57,004 bases of DNA from an uncultured Oceanospirillales bacterium (GCA_947040555.1 CAMRBW010000006.1:1-57004), one strand, 5' to 3'. Numbered from the stretch's first letter, positions 25,474 through 36,189 are shown. Notes: generated by a model not told the origin, from the sequence alone. Numbers and translations: made by a program.

Positions 25474-26787
25474 ATGCACAGGCTAAACAACAAACGCATA
25501 CTGCTGGGAATTACTGGCGGTATTGCGGCTTATAAATCAGCGGAATTGGTACGCCATATACGTAAGGCGGGGGCTGATGTTCATGTGGTTATGACACCTG
25601 CAGCCTGTGAATTCATCACGCCTCTTACTCTTCAGGCGCTTTCGGGTAACCCTGTTCATACCACTATGCTGGATCCGAAAGCTGAAGCCGGCATGGGCCA
25701 TATCGAGCTGGCCAGGTGGGCCGATGTGGTGCTGATTGCTCCCGCCAGTGCCGATTTTATTGCCCGAATGGCTGCCGGTATGGGTAACGATCTGTTGTCG
25801 ACGATCTGTCTTGCCACCAAGGCACCGATCTATCTCGCTCCGGCGATGAACCAGGGCATGTGGCTGGACAGCGCGACCCAGAAAAACTGCACCACCGTGA
25901 TGGAGCGGGGTATTAAACTGTTCGGCCCGGACGAAGGTTATCAGGCCTGCGGTGATATCGGTCCCGGTCGTATGCTTGACCCGGACGTTATTCTTGGGTG
26001 TCTGGTCAAGTATCTTGAGAGTGGTCTGCTGGCGGGCAAAAAAGTGGTGATTACGGCGGGTCCAACCAAGGAAGCCATCGATCCTGTGCGTTATATTTCC
26101 AACCACAGCTCCGGCAAGATGGGTTTTGCCCTTGCCAGTGCCGCTGCTGAGGCCGGTGCGACGGTCACTCTGATCGCTGGCCCTGTGCATCTGCCGACGC
26201 CGGATCGTGTGGCGCGTGTCAATGTGGTTACCGCAAGAGATATGCACGCCGCTGCGCTGGAGCATACCGAAGGCTGTGATCTGTTTATTGGCTGCGCTGC
26301 CGTGTCGGATTATCGGCCGGAGAGCATTGCAGAAGCGAAGATCAAGAAAGACCCGAATAATCCCGAGCAGGCTCTGGAGCTCAAGCTGGTTCGTAACCCG
26401 GATGTGCTGGCTTCAGTGGCGGCTAAAGATGATCGTCCGTTTATGGTCGGTTTTGCTGCCGAGACCCATCAGGTTATTGAATACGCCCAGAACAAGCTCA
26501 AACATAAAAATCTGGACTTGATCGTTGCCAATGATGTGAGCGACACCACGATTGGCTTTAACAGTGATGAAAATGCTGTAACCTTGGTGGGGCCTGATTT
26601 TGAAGAGCCGCTGCCCAAATGTTCCAAATGGCAGCTGGCCGGGCAGCTGATCGATCTGATTGCTCGCTACTATAACGATATCCAGCAGAGCAGCGTACAA
26701 GTACAAACACAAGTACAACCATCGGTAACCACTGAATATTCAACGGATGAGAACACTGACCATGCGCCTGAAAACCCGCATTCTTGA
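25474..26787 (+). CDS. coaBC: Bifunctional phosphopantothenoylcysteine decarboxylase / phosphopantothenate-cysteine ligase
   Basis: Two consecutive steps of coenzyme A synthesis. The N-terminal CoaC flavoprotein half (residues 1 to about 190) carries [15 protein letters not shown], the catalytic-histidine region [12 protein letters not shown], and [10 protein letters not shown]. The C-terminal CoaB half starts near [20 protein letters not shown] with NHSSGKMG. At 437 aa it is about 30 longer than E. coli CoaBC because of a polar C-terminal tail ([17 protein letters not shown]) encoded by a short A-rich repeat. The tail overlaps the dut start by 26 bp, so the two genes are coupled. Confidence 0.96.
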   Translation: MHRLNNKRILLGITGGIAAYKSAELVRHIRKAGADVHVVMTPAACEFITPLTLQALSGNPVHTTMLDPKAEAGMGHIELARWADVVLIAPASADFIARMAAGMGNDLLSTICLATKAPIYLAPAMNQGMWLDSATQKNCTTVMERGIKLFGPDEGYQACGDIGPGRMLDPDVILGCLVKYLESGLLAGKKVVITAGPTKEAIDPVRYISNHSSGKMGFALASAAAEAGATVTLIAGPVHLPTPDRVARVNVVTARDMHAAALEHTEGCDLFIGCAAVSDYRPESIAEAKIKKDPNNPEQALELKLVRNPDVLASVAAKDDRPFMVGFAAETHQVIEYAQNKLKHKNLDLIVANDVSDTTIGFNSDENAVTLVGPDFEEPLPKCSKWQLAGQLIDLIARYYNDIQQSSVQVQTQVQPSVTTEYSTDENTDHAPENPHS

Positions 26788-27214
26788 TCCCCGTCTTGGC
26801 GGTGAATTTCCGCTGCCCGCTTATGCCACAGAGGGTTCTGCAGGTCTTGATCTGCGCGCCATGGTGGATGGGCCTGTGATGCTGGAGCCCGGTCAGACTC
26901 TGTTGCTGCCAACCGGTCTGGCTATCCATCTGGAAGATGTCGGGTATGCCGCCATGATCCTGCCCCGTTCTGGTCTGGGTCACAAGCACGGCATTGTACT
27001 GGGCAACCTTGTGGGGCTGATCGATTCCGATTATCAGGGCGAGCTGAGAGTCTCCTGCTGGAACCGTGGCACGACTACATTCACCATCGAGCCAGGAGAG
27101 CGTATTGCCCAGATGGTAATTGTTCCTGTGGTGCAGGCCGAGCTGGAGGTGGTGGACAGTTTTGATGAAACCGAGCGCGGTGCTGGGGGCTTTGGCTCCT
27201 CGGGTCGTAACTGA
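26762..27214 (+). CDS. dut: Deoxyuridine 5'-triphosphate nucleotidohydrolase (dUTPase)
   Basis: Trimeric dUTPase that keeps uracil out of DNA and supplies dUMP. All five motifs are visible: [39 protein letters not shown] and the C-terminal [13 protein letters not shown] 26762 ([13 protein letters not shown]) fits the family N-terminus; an in-frame ATG at 26747 is possible. The start lies inside the coaBC 3' end, the conserved coaBC-dut arrangement. Confidence 0.95.
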   Translation: MRLKTRILDPRLGGEFPLPAYATEGSAGLDLRAMVDGPVMLEPGQTLLLPTGLAIHLEDVGYAAMILPRSGLGHKHGIVLGNLVGLIDSDYQGELRVSCWNRGTTTFTIEPGERIAQMVIVPVVQAELEVVDSFDETERGAGGFGSSGRN

Positions 27215-27291
27215 TATATCCATCAGTTGCATGACAGATGACGTTTAACGATTGTGTATTTTTGAGTCATCGTCCCCGATTTTGATGTTGA

Positions 27292-28242
<951 letters not shown>

Positions 28243-28254
28243 CATAGATATCGA

Positions 28255-28908
28255 ATGGAAAAGGTAGAGCACAGATACCCGCAGGCCACTTTGGGAAACG
28301 AGACATCCCGAAAAACGCCTGCAGCACGGGACAAGGGCTCCCGTAAGGATCAGATTCTACAGGCTTTGGCCCACATGCTGGAAATCAGCCCCGGCGAAAG
28401 AATTACCACAGCCCGGCTGGCCCGGGAGGTTGGGGTTTCAGAGGCGGCGCTGTATCGCCACTTCCCCAGCAAGGCCAAAATGTTTGAAGGGTTGATCCAG
28501 TTTATCGAGGAGACCTTATTCTCTCGAGTGACCCGCATTGTGAATGAGGAGCCGGATGCACTGATGGCCTGTCAGCAAATTCTGACACTGGTGATCCTGT
28601 TTTGTGAGAAAAACCCCGGACTCACCCGTATTCTCACCGGTGATGCTCTTAACGGGGAGACAGAACGTTTGCGTACCAGGGTTCTTCAGCTGTTTGATCG
28701 TCTGGAGACGCAGATTCGTCAGGTTCTCCGGGATGCCGAGATCAAGGACGGGCTCCGTACCAGCATGACCCAGACTGCCACAGCCAATATGCTGATGGCC
28801 ATTGTTGATGGGCGTATTAGCCAGTTTGTGCGTAGCCAGTTCCAGCGCAAGCCATCGGAACACTGGGAGGATCAGTGGATTGTTATCAGTCAGGTTGTGT
28901 TTCGCTGA
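28255..28908 (+). CDS. slmA: Nucleoid occlusion factor SlmA
   Basis: TetR-family protein that binds DNA sites across the chromosome and blocks FtsZ ring assembly over the nucleoid. The N-terminal HTH (ITTARLAREVGVSEAALYRHF) is followed by PSKAKMFEGLI and the helical domain with NPGLTRILTGDAL, which match E. coli SlmA closely. It starts 12 bp after argB, so the two are likely co-transcribed. The protein has a basic N-terminal tail of about 25 residues. Confidence 0.95.
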   Translation: MEKVEHRYPQATLGNETSRKTPAARDKGSRKDQILQALAHMLEISPGERITTARLAREVGVSEAALYRHFPSKAKMFEGLIQFIEETLFSRVTRIVNEEPDALMACQQILTLVILFCEKNPGLTRILTGDALNGETERLRTRVLQLFDRLETQIRQVLRDAEIKDGLRTSMTQTATANMLMAIVDGRISQFVRSQFQRKPSEHWEDQWIVISQVVFR

Positions 28909-28963
28909 TTGGCCAGTTGTCCGCTGAAAACAGGATTTTGGGCGTGCAGTTTAAGGTGTAAGT

Positions 28964-28992
28964 GAAGGCTGCTATTGCGAACAGCCTTCTTT
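28964..28992. terminator. Terminator-like stem-loop between slmA and a convergent gene
   Basis: GAAGGCTG (28964-28971) pairs with CAGCCTTC (28982-28989) around a 10-nt loop and is followed by TTT. It sits between the convergent slmA and lipoprotein genes. Confidence 0.6.
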
Positions 28993-29007
28993 GGCAGCAG
29001 GCCGGCA

Positions 29008-30051
29008 TCAGCTGGCCTTCTGAAAACGGATAATGGTTTTATCCCCTCGTAAATATAACCCGCTTTCACGGTTATCCAGTATCTGGTAACGCTTTTCTTT
29101 GGCAAAGGATTCCTTCACTGTCCTCCCTGCACGGGTAAACTCCCTCTGGAAGTACAGAACAACAAGTTCCAGTCTGTGATTCAGCGACCACCTCCCCAGC
29201 CATGTTTCAGAGCCGTAATCACCTTTGCGTACCATCAGAAAGAGTCCTTCTTCTGTGGCTTCCCATGAGGTGATTTCAGAACCGGATTGCGTCGATAACC
29301 ACTTACCGGAGAGATCGCTCCTGGTCAGCTTCAGGTTTTCGTTTTTTTCGACATGGCGAGACTGAGTTTCCAAAAGAAAACGGAGTCGCTCTTTACGCTT
29401 GGTGTAATCCACGCGTAGCTGTTCCTTTTCTTTCTGGTAATCAGCAATCGTTTGCTCGGAACGTTGTCTGCTCGCCTGCAGGATTTTGATATTCTGAATC
29501 AGGCCATCCGAAACCTGCCGCCCTTCCCGTTTCCTTGCCGCTATTCGAGCCTGCTGCTGCTGGTAAATGGGTTGTTCCTGTTCAATATTCTGCTCAATAG
29601 CCCTGATGCGATTATCAATCTCCTTTAACTGTCGCTTCAGAGTCTGGTCGACCTCTCTGGTACTGCTGAACAGCCGCAAAAGATCCGCATCCTCTTTTGC
29701 CTGCGCTTTTTTCTTGCGGTGATCTTCCCATCGCTGCCGGGCAGTCGCTTTCTCTTTATCGCTTGGCTCGTGCTTGATGATTTCCAGCACTCTACCCGTC
29801 GTCGATAGCACCTCGTATCCGCGATGGGTTACTTCGCCAGGGACATGCGAAGATATCACGACCTCGCCTGCCTGGTTGGTATAACGATAAAGGAGGGGGC
29901 CGCTGTAATCGGCGGCAAAGCCTTTGGCAGCTGAACACCCAGTCAAAGCCAGAAAGAAAAACAGAGGCTTGAGTTGGCTCCAGTGTTTACGCCGTGAAGC
30001 CAGACTGGCCTTGTAATTGGCTTTAAATACCATATTGATTGCGGTAGTCAT
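29008..30051 (-). CDS. Putative lipoprotein with DUF4124-like domain and coiled coil
   Basis: Unknown function. A hydrophobic segment ends in [11 protein letters not shown], a good lipobox with the cysteine near residue 39. A DUF4124-like segment ([20 protein letters not shown]) follows, then a long charged coiled coil (about residues 95-240, rich in Gln/Arg/Glu) and a C-terminal beta-rich part. The start overlaps the pyrE 3' end; ATG 30051 gives a 38-residue cytoplasmic lead, while ATG 30033 (MVFKANYK) is an alternative with an 11-bp overlap. Likely co-transcribed with pyrE and anchored to the periplasmic face of a membrane. Confidence 0.75.
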   Translation of the reverse strand: MTTAINMVFKANYKASLASRRKHWSQLKPLFFFLALTGCSAAKGFAADYSGPLLYRYTNQAGEVVISSHVPGEVTHRGYEVLSTTGRVLEIIKHEPSDKEKATARQRWEDHRKKKAQAKEDADLLRLFSSTREVDQTLKRQLKEIDNRIRAIEQNIEQEQPIYQQQQARIAARKREGRQVSDGLIQNIKILQASRQRSEQTIADYQKEKEQLRVDYTKRKERLRFLLETQSRHVEKNENLKLTRSDLSGKWLSTQSGSEITSWEATEEGLFLMVRKGDYGSETWLGRWSLNHRLELVVLYFQREFTRAGRTVKESFAKEKRYQILDNRESGLYLRGDKTIIRFQKAS

Positions 30052-30664
30052 CTACTGGTCGTGCATATACTTTGAGCCTACTATCTTCCTGTATAAATGC
30101 CATTATCTGCGCCAGATTGACAATGCTTATAACAGGAATGTTGTGATCCCGTTCAATTTCCTGAATAGCCGAGAGTTCCCCTTTTCCTTTTTCCTGACGG
30201 TCAAGGCAGACGACAACACAGGCAGGTTTTGCTCCGCAATCGGTAATTAATGCCATGGATTCCCGAATGGCTGTACCGGCTGTCATTACATCGTCAACGA
30301 TGGCAATACGTCCTTCCAGAGGGGCTCCGACCAGGGTTCCACCTTCGCCATGATCTTTGGCTTCCTTGCGATTAAAGCACCATGGCACATCCTGATCATG
30401 ATGATCGGCAAGTGCAATGGCGGTCGCAGAGGCCAGAGGAATGCCTTTATACGCAGGGCCAAAAATCACGTTGTACTCAGCACCAGAGTCAACCAATGCC
30501 TGGGCGTAAAAGCGTCCGAGAGCCGCCAGCGCTTTGCCGGTGTTAAACAGACCGGCGTTGAAAAAGTAAGGGGACACGCGACCCGATTTCAGGGTGAACT
30601 CGCCAAATTTGAGAACCTGATGCTCAATGGCGAAGCGAATAAAATCATGTTGATAGTCTTTCAT
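30023..30664 (-). CDS. pyrE: Orotate phosphoribosyltransferase
   Basis: Adds ribose-5-phosphate from PRPP to orotate in pyrimidine synthesis. [45 protein letters not shown] and the PRPP motif [13 protein letters not shown] are diagnostic. The frame is open to 30754, but the ATG at 30664 ([21 protein letters not shown]) gives 213 aa, exactly the E. coli length, with AAAGAG 6 nt upstream. It is divergent from gtrA. Confidence 0.96.
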   Translation of the reverse strand: MKDYQHDFIRFAIEHQVLKFGEFTLKSGRVSPYFFNAGLFNTGKALAALGRFYAQALVDSGAEYNVIFGPAYKGIPLASATAIALADHHDQDVPWCFNRKEAKDHGEGGTLVGAPLEGRIAIVDDVMTAGTAIRESMALITDCGAKPACVVVCLDRQEKGKGELSAIQEIERDHNIPVISIVNLAQIMAFIQEDSRLKVYARPVDDYRNQYGI

Positions 30665-30783
30665 CATCGACTCTTTATTTAAAAATCGGCGGCATTCTAA
30701 CAATTTTTTCGGAAACAGCCATGAGGAGTAAATTTCAGAATCCGCTATTGTCACAGATTATTTTTTCACATGACTCGTGGAAA

Positions 30784-31233
30784 ATGCTGTTTATGCGATA
30801 TTTATTCCAATTTAAACAAAAAGCCCTGTTAAGGCACCTGTTTCGTCAGCGCTTTTTCCGGTTCTGTCTGGTGGGTGCCAGTGGCTTTCTGGTCGACGGT
30901 GCGGTGTTTCTTGTTCTGATTCAGGTGCTGAATTTTGACATGATTGGTGCGCGAATGGTGGCGTTCTGGGTTGCAGCCAGTTGGAACTGGTACTGTAACC
31001 GTCGTTTTACTTTTATGAAGACCGGACGAACCCGTCTCCGGAAAAGCATCGAACAGTGGCTGAACTACATGGGGGCATCAGGGGTTGGTTTCATTTTCAA
31101 TATGGGGTCTTTCCTGTTGTTGAAAAGTTTTACCCCTCTCTACCAGTGGCCACTGTTGATGCTTGCCCTGAGTGTTCTGGTTGGGCTGCTATGCAACTAC
31201 CTGTTAGCCAGCCGCATCGTATTCAAGAGCTGA
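30784..31233 (+). CDS. GtrA family membrane protein
   Basis: Small integral membrane protein of the GtrA family, proposed to flip polyprenyl-linked glucose across the inner membrane in O-antigen or lipid glycosylation. Four hydrophobic segments are visible (FRFCLVGASGFLVDGAVFLV, MVAFWVAASWNWYC with the typical NRRFTF, FIFNMGSFLLL, LLMLALSVLVGLLCNY). The frame is open to ATG 30721; ATG 30784 (MLFMRYLFQF) gives the usual family length. It is followed by a decayed gtrB stub and a GT39-type gene, so this is a GtrABC-like locus. Confidence 0.82.
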   Translation: MLFMRYLFQFKQKALLRHLFRQRFFRFCLVGASGFLVDGAVFLVLIQVLNFDMIGARMVAFWVAASWNWYCNRRFTFMKTGRTRLRKSIEQWLNYMGASGVGFIFNMGSFLLLKSFTPLYQWPLLMLALSVLVGLLCNYLLASRIVFKS

Positions 31234-31300
31234 ATACGACTCTGGCAGTACAACCCTGGCTCGGGCTCATCAAGAATGCGCTGTAACAGTGGCTGCCCAA

Positions 31301-31393
31301 TCACCAAGGCACGACAAATGTCTCTTTCTTCTCTCTGGCAAGATTGAGCAGAGTTTCAATCAGATCATTCATATCCGTTGCCGCTGTCTGCAG
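31301..31393 (-). pseudogene. Histidine-kinase-like fragment
   Basis: On the minus strand about 30 codons read HRLQTAATDMNDLIETLLNL followed by AREKKE, which resembles the second helix of a HisKA dimerisation domain. Nothing upstream or downstream in this frame continues it, and it stops at the edge of the gtrB remnant. Readable codons in another frame continue to about 31234 (VIGQPLLQRILDEPEP). Judged a remnant from a deletion or rearrangement; assignment is by eye and tentative. Confidence 0.35.
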
Positions 31394-31597
31394 GCGGTGT
31401 TTGGTGTGGTGGTTGCCGGTTATGGGTCTACTATCGTAGTCATGTTGTTTATGGGAGGTGTTCAACTGATGGCTATTGGTCTGTTGGGTGAATATATAGG
31501 TCGTATTTTTATTGAGAGTAAGCAGCGTCCGGTTTATCTGGCTATGAAGAGAACAACTAAGCCTGCCATCAGGCACCTGCATGGGGTTCAGTTGTGA
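31392..31597 (+). pseudogene. gtrB-like glycosyltransferase family 2 remnant (C-terminal end)
   Basis: The last 66 or so codons match the C-terminal membrane end of GtrB/bactoprenol glucosyltransferases: GYGSTIVVMLFMGGVQLMA and IGLLGEYIGRIFIESKQRP. The whole catalytic GT2 domain is missing, and the sequence just upstream is unrelated. The stop codon overlaps the GTG of the next gene (GTGA), so the original operon coupling survives. Inactive as a transferase. Confidence 0.75.
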
Positions 31598-33138
31598 TCC
31601 GTAACGACTTTAACGCATCCACTATTGCCCGTCTGGCATTCTGGTTGATGCTGGCGATGCTGACCATTCGCCTGATCAGTCTTGGTCTCTATCCATTGAT
31701 GGATACGACAGAAGCCCGCTATGGTGAGATTGCCCGCATCATGGCGGAGACCGGTAACTGGATCACCCCTCAGATTGATTACGATGTGCCGTTCTGGGGC
31801 AAGCCTCCCCTTTACGCCTGGATGACCGCACTGAGTTTTAAAGCCTTTGGCGTTTCTGAATTCACTGCCCGTCTGCCTCACTTTCTTGCCGGTCTTGGCA
31901 TTTTGGGGCTGGTCTGGCAGTTTGCCCGTCATCAGATGAATCAGACTAAAGCGGCCCTCTCGGCGCTGGTGATGTCTACAACCGCAGTCTTTATCGTCAG
32001 TATTGGCGCAGTGATGACGGATACGGTCCTGCTGCTTTCTGTCACTCTGGCGTTGGTCTCTTTCTGGAAGGCGTGGCACCGATCAAACGACGCCAGTCCA
32101 ATTTGGGGTTATCTGTTTTTTGTCGGGCTGGCGATTGGTCTGTTGGCGAAAGGGCTTACCGCTCTGATTCTGACCGGTATTCCTGTCTTTCTTTGGTGTC
32201 TGCCACAACTGCGTATTTTACAGTTGTGGCATCGTCTGCCGTGGATAACCGGTACATTGCTGATGTTGGCAATAGCTTTACCCTGGTATCTGCTGGCTGA
32301 GAAGGCGACGCCCGGTTTTCTGGATTACTTTATCGGCGGTGAGCATTTTAAACGCTTTTTGGTCAGTGGTTGGGAAGGCGACCTGTATGGTTCCACTCAC
32401 CCACAGCCAAAGGGTACGATCTGGCTGCTGTGGCTCTATGGGGCTACTCCATGGAATATTGTGTTGCCCCTGCTCTATTGGAAAAACCGCCAGACTAACC
32501 GTGCTGTTGATGCTTCGGAAAAGCGTCATTCAAAAACAGGAAAATCAGGAAAAACAGGAAAAACAGGAAAAACAGGAGAATGGCGTCTGTTTCTGCTGCT
32601 CTGGATGCTGACGCCGATGCTGTTCTTCTCTCTGACTGGCAACATCCTGTGGACTTACATTTTACCGGGTATTCCGGCCATGGCACTGTTGACGGGAGAC
32701 TACCTGGGCGATGCTTTCCAAAAGCGTGAAAACAGCGAGCCAAACCGTCGAGAAATACGACGCTGGATTATTATCCCGTCATCCGTCCTGATGATTGTGT
32801 TGCCCCTGATCTGTGTGGGTATGAAGCTGGGGCTGAAAGAGTCCTCGAAAGGGTTGCTGGCTCCCTTTAACCGGGCGAAAGATGTGGACGCAGCGTTGGT
32901 ATATTGGCCGAAGCGCCCCTTCTCCGGTCAGTTCTACTCGCAAGGGCAGGCCAGAGTGGTAGAGGACAGGGATAAGCTTGTTGAGCTGATTGATGATGAT
33001 TCCAGAGCCCTGTATCTGGTCATGAAATCCAAACACAAAACCATGTTACCGCAAGGTGTGCAGGACAAATTGCAGCTGATCACCGTAAGCGGTGAGCATC
33101 AACTCTGGACCAGTATTCGCAATAAACCGGTCCTGTGA
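31594..33138 (+). CDS. Glycosyltransferase family 39 (ArnT/PMT-like) membrane protein
   Basis: Polytopic inner-membrane enzyme that transfers sugars from polyprenyl-phosphate donors. The first periplasmic loop has the acidic motif MDTTEARYGEIARIM and WGKPPLYAWMTALSFKAFG, as in ArnT-like proteins; about ten hydrophobic segments follow and a soluble C-terminal part (about residues 405-514). A five-unit 9-bp repeat adds KTGKSGKTGKTGKTG in a cytoplasmic-looking loop near residues 314-328. GTG start coupled to the gtrB remnant. It could transfer the sugar made available by GtrA/GtrB to lipid A or O-antigen; acceptor unknown. Confidence 0.85.
   Translation: MIRNDFNASTIARLAFWLMLAMLTIRLISLGLYPLMDTTEARYGEIARIMAETGNWITPQIDYDVPFWGKPPLYAWMTALSFKAFGVSEFTARLPHFLAGLGILGLVWQFARHQMNQTKAALSALVMSTTAVFIVSIGAVMTDTVLLLSVTLALVSFWKAWHRSNDASPIWGYLFFVGLAIGLLAKGLTALILTGIPVFLWCLPQLRILQLWHRLPWITGTLLMLAIALPWYLLAEKATPGFLDYFIGGEHFKRFLVSGWEGDLYGSTHPQPKGTIWLLWLYGATPWNIVLPLLYWKNRQTNRAVDASEKRHSKTGKSGKTGKTGKTGEWRLFLLLWMLTPMLFFSLTGNILWTYILPGIPAMALLTGDYLGDAFQKRENSEPNRREIRRWIIIPSSVLMIVLPLICVGMKLGLKESSKGLLAPFNRAKDVDAALVYWPKRPFSGQFYSQGQARVVEDRDKLVELIDDDSRALYLVMKSKHKTMLPQGVQDKLQLITVSGEHQLWTSIRNKPVL
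32533..32577 (+). repeat. In-frame 9-bp tandem repeat inside the GT39 gene
   Basis: AAAACAGGA occurs five times in a row, the second unit with one substitution (AAATCAGGA). The 9-bp unit keeps the reading frame, so copy-number changes only alter the length of a Lys-Thr-Gly loop. Confidence 0.9.
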
Positions 33139-33446
33139 TTCCTACGATTTTTGTTAAACGGCGGAGCGGTAGTTATTGCCTGTCGTTTTGTATATTTCAT
33201 TCCAAATCAATGTATTAGCTGCGTAAAGGTACTTAATGTCCTTGTGTGGTCATACTTGAATACCGTAGGTATCATAAGAGGCAATGACTCAGGTCAGAGC
33301 ATTCGATATCAGTATGAGTCAAATGCTCCTTACTATTACAAGCGGAGTTAATCCCAGACCGCTTATGAATGGCCATATTCATGAGTTCTCCGTAACTTAT
33401 GAGCGAACGGCTCATCCCATAGCGATGGATTGTACAGGACCCCTGC
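33139..33446. other. Intergenic region upstream of crc, no gene seen
   Basis: 308 bp without a supported gene. Short open frames have no ribosome site and poor codon character. The promoter of crc should lie here, but no clear -35/-10 pair stands out; no strong stem-loop was seen. Confidence 0.6.
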
Positions 33447-34229
33447 ATGAGAATTATCAGCTTCAATTGTGAAGGCATAATAAACGCAGCTAATAACGGC
33501 TTTTTTGCCTGGGCTCAGGATCAGGATGCTGATGTCATCTGCCTTCAGGATATTCGGGCTCGGGAGTGTGATCTGGTTGATGCGCCTTTTAATCCGGAAG
33601 GCTACTTCAGCTATTTTTTTGAAGACTATGCCCGTCACGCAGGACAAGGGGGTGTCGCCCTTTACACCCGTACTCCTCCCAAGGCCATCATTTCCGGCAT
33701 GGGCATGTATGAGACGGATATTCACGGCCTCTATTTACAGGCCGATTTTGACAAGATCAGTATTGGCACCCTGCTTGTGCCCGAGACGGATCACTCGCTG
33801 GCGTCTTTGAACTGGCGTGTTAAGTTCATGGAAGATTATCTGGGCTATCTAAGTAAACAGCGTCGTAAACGCCGTGATTTTGTTACCTGTGGCAGTTGGC
33901 AGGTTGCCCACAAAAAGATTGATCTTGCCGACTGGCGGAAGGCGCAGGATCGCCCCGGCTTTCATCCGGCTGAACGGTGCTGGATGGATGAGATTATCGA
34001 TGGTCTGAAATACGTGGATACCTACCGTGAGGTTGATCGCGAAGGTAAAAAATACTCATTCTGGCCAACGGCTGAGCGACGTGCTGAGGATGATGGCTAT
34101 CGATTTGACTATCAGATTTCCACACCTGAAATGAGGCATCGAATACTCCATTCCGGCATCTACTCTGGCAGTGAGTTCTCCCGTCACGCCCCGGTTATCG
34201 TTGATTACGATTGGGAATTGTCCATTTAG
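33447..34229 (+). CDS. crc: Catabolite repression control protein Crc
   Basis: Translational co-repressor that acts with Hfq on A-rich leader motifs of mRNAs for less preferred carbon sources. It has an exonuclease III/endonuclease fold, yet the catalytic boxes are degenerate: LQDIRA replaces the LQE-type box and CGSWQVAH replaces the GDxN box, as in Pseudomonas Crc, which lacks nuclease activity. YLSKQRRKRR and the ending FSRHAPVIVDYDWELSI match Crc almost word for word. The 260-aa length is as expected. It lies near pyrE and rph, as in pseudomonads. Confidence 0.93.
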   Translation: MRIISFNCEGIINAANNGFFAWAQDQDADVICLQDIRARECDLVDAPFNPEGYFSYFFEDYARHAGQGGVALYTRTPPKAIISGMGMYETDIHGLYLQADFDKISIGTLLVPETDHSLASLNWRVKFMEDYLGYLSKQRRKRRDFVTCGSWQVAHKKIDLADWRKAQDRPGFHPAERCWMDEIIDGLKYVDTYREVDREGKKYSFWPTAERRAEDDGYRFDYQISTPEMRHRILHSGIYSGSEFSRHAPVIVDYDWELSI

Positions 34230-34231
34230 GG

Positions 34232-34292
34232 GCATTCGCTGGTAAAAGCATACCGTCGTCATCCCCGCAGAGGCGGGAATGACGGTGATATC
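34232..34292. repeat. REP-like palindromic repeat with conserved flank, copy 2
   Basis: Starts 3 bp after the crc stop. The palindrome GTCATCCCCGC...GCGGGAATGAC (34258-34282) is preceded by a flank (about 34232-34255, containing ATTCGCTGGTAAAAGCATAC) nearly identical to the flank of copy 3 at 51467. The repeat is therefore larger than the palindrome alone. Confidence 0.8.
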
Positions 34293-34320
34293 GGAAGTGT
34301 CTCAGATAACAGGGAGACGA

Positions 34321-35040
34321 TCAGGGCTGTTCCAGCGCCTTACGCTGAAGATCCAGCAGGTCGTTCACCCCTTTGCGGGCGAGTTCCAGCATGGCATCCA
34401 TCTCGTCCTTGTTGAACGGGGCTGCCTCGGCAGTGCCCTGAATCTCAATAAAGCCACCGTTTTCCGTCATTACCACGTTCATATCGGTTTCGGCGTTGGA
34501 ATCTTCCGGGTAATCCAGATCCAGTACCGGGTTGCCGTTGTACATGCCAACAGAGACGGAAGCGATCAGTTGCTTGAACGGATCGTTACGGATAATTTTG
34601 TTGCGCTGCATATAGCGAATACAGTCAACCAGAGCCACAGTGGCACCGGTAATAGATGCTGTACGGGTGCCGCCATCGGCCTGGATCACATCACAGTCGA
34701 TAGTGATGCTGTTATCACCGAGCTGTTTCAGATTAACGGCTGCGCGCAGGGAGCGGCCGATCAATCGCTGGATCTCCAGAGTACGACCACCTTGTTTGCC
34801 ACGGGCTGCTTCACGACCGTTGCGTTCGCCGGTTGCACGGGGGAGCATGCCATATTCCGCAGTTACCCAGCCTTGACCAGTACCCTTGATCCACCGAGGC
34901 ACATTTCGTTCCAGACTGGCGGTACAGATTACTTTGGTATCGCCAAACTCCACCAGAACGGAGCCTTCCGCATGCTTGGTGTAGTGACGGGTAATTTTCA
35001 CTTCCCGCAGCTCATCTGCCGCACGACCACTTGGACGCAT
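34321..35040 (-). CDS. rph: Ribonuclease PH
   Basis: Phosphorolytic 3' exoribonuclease trimming tRNA 3' ends. [53 protein letters not shown], and [16 protein letters not shown] are all present in a 239-aa protein, so it is intact (unlike the frameshifted E. coli K-12 copy). GAGGTGA lies before ATG 35040. It is divergent from yicC over 242 bp, which show no gene; a TACAAT -10-like box lies near 35239. Confidence 0.96.
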   Translation of the reverse strand: MRPSGRAADELREVKITRHYTKHAEGSVLVEFGDTKVICTASLERNVPRWIKGTGQGWVTAEYGMLPRATGERNGREAARGKQGGRTLEIQRLIGRSLRAAVNLKQLGDNSITIDCDVIQADGGTRTASITGATVALVDCIRYMQRNKIIRNDPFKQLIASVSVGMYNGNPVLDLDYPEDSNAETDMNVVMTENGGFIEIQGTAEAAPFNKDEMDAMLELARKGVNDLLDLQRKALEQP

Positions 35041-35282
35041 AATTCACCTCGTTATTCAAAATGGCGAAGATTATACGCCAAAAATATTTTAATCATGCAT
35101 GCTGCGACGAAAACAAACCGCCATAAGCAGGAAATATGACCCATTTTGAACGATGAAAATGGGGGGCTGTATTGCCATGGTAAAAAAGTCACACAGCACC
35201 TGAATATTTTTAATCAATTCATTTCGCCATAGTGCGTTACAATAGTTCGGTTTTGAATTTTTCCGGTTGATAGTATTTAACC

Positions 35283-36146
35283 ATGACAGCAAGTATGACC
35301 TCTTTTGCCAGAGTCGAGTCCAGCCAGAACTGGGGCACTCTGATCTGGGAAATCCGCACAGTAAATCATCGCTATCTGGAACCTCACTTCCGGCTGCCGG
35401 ATAGTATGCGAGAGATTGAGCCTCGTCTGCGTGACCTGCTACGTAAAAGCCTCGGCCGAGGGAAAGTAGAGTGTAGCCTGAAGGTTATCCGTGGCGAGGG
35501 TGATGAGCCGCTTAATGTAAACCGGCACACGCTTCACCAGCTGAATGGCGCACTGGCAGTGATCTCTGAGATCATCCCCAGAGCCAAAAAAGCGGATGCG
35601 CTGGAGATTCTGCGCTGGCCTGGTGTTCTTGAGCAGACCGAGGCTGATATTGGCATTATCCATAACGATGCTGTTGAGGCTTTCGCCAAAGCCCTTGAGC
35701 AGGTACAGGAATCCCGTGAACGAGAAGGCGCCGAACTGAAGCAGTATATTCTTCAGCGATTAGCAAACACTGGTCAGGAGATCATTGTTGTGCGTAAGTT
35801 TATGCCGGAGCTGTTGCAGGCTCAGCGTGACAAAATCACTCAGCGCCTGAATGATATGAAGGTAGAGTTTGACCATAATCGTCTGGAGCAGGAGCTGGTT
35901 TTTCTGGCCCAGAAAGCAGATGTCGAAGAAGAGCTGGATCGTCTGGAGACACACATAAAAGAGGTGACCAGAATCCTGAACAGCGCCGGAGCTGTGGGCC
36001 GGCGGCTTGATTTTCTGATGCAGGAGCTGAACCGTGAGGCCAACACGCTTGGCTCAAAAGCGGTCGGCGTGGAGGTGACCCAGAGTGCGGTCAACCTGAA
36101 AGTGCTGATTGAGCAGATGCGGGAACAGATTTGTAATATCGAATAA
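35283..36146 (+). CDS. yicC: YicC family endoribonuclease
   Basis: YicC-type RNase, reported in E. coli to cut small RNAs. The N-terminus MTASMTSFARVE fits the family MxRSMTAFAR pattern and supports the start at 35283. The C-terminal DUF1732 block ends GVEVTQSAVNLKVLIEQMREQ. The 287-aa length is normal. It is paired divergently with rph, the conserved rph/yicC arrangement. Confidence 0.94.
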   Translation: MTASMTSFARVESSQNWGTLIWEIRTVNHRYLEPHFRLPDSMREIEPRLRDLLRKSLGRGKVECSLKVIRGEGDEPLNVNRHTLHQLNGALAVISEIIPRAKKADALEILRWPGVLEQTEADIGIIHNDAVEAFAKALEQVQESREREGAELKQYILQRLANTGQEIIVVRKFMPELLQAQRDKITQRLNDMKVEFDHNRLEQELVFLAQKADVEEELDRLETHIKEVTRILNSAGAVGRRLDFLMQELNREANTLGSKAVGVEVTQSAVNLKVLIEQMREQICNIE

Positions 36147-36189
36147 GCTTCCGGCTATTTCGTTTTGGCTCTTTATGGATTCCGGGGAG

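Noticed and set aside
33151..33351. 66-codon ORF upstream of crc
   Set aside because: No ribosome site, poor codon character and no homologue recognised.
33447..34229. Exonuclease III (xthA)
   Set aside because: The fold is right, but the catalytic LQE and GDxN boxes are replaced and the sequence matches Crc. It should not be called a nuclease.
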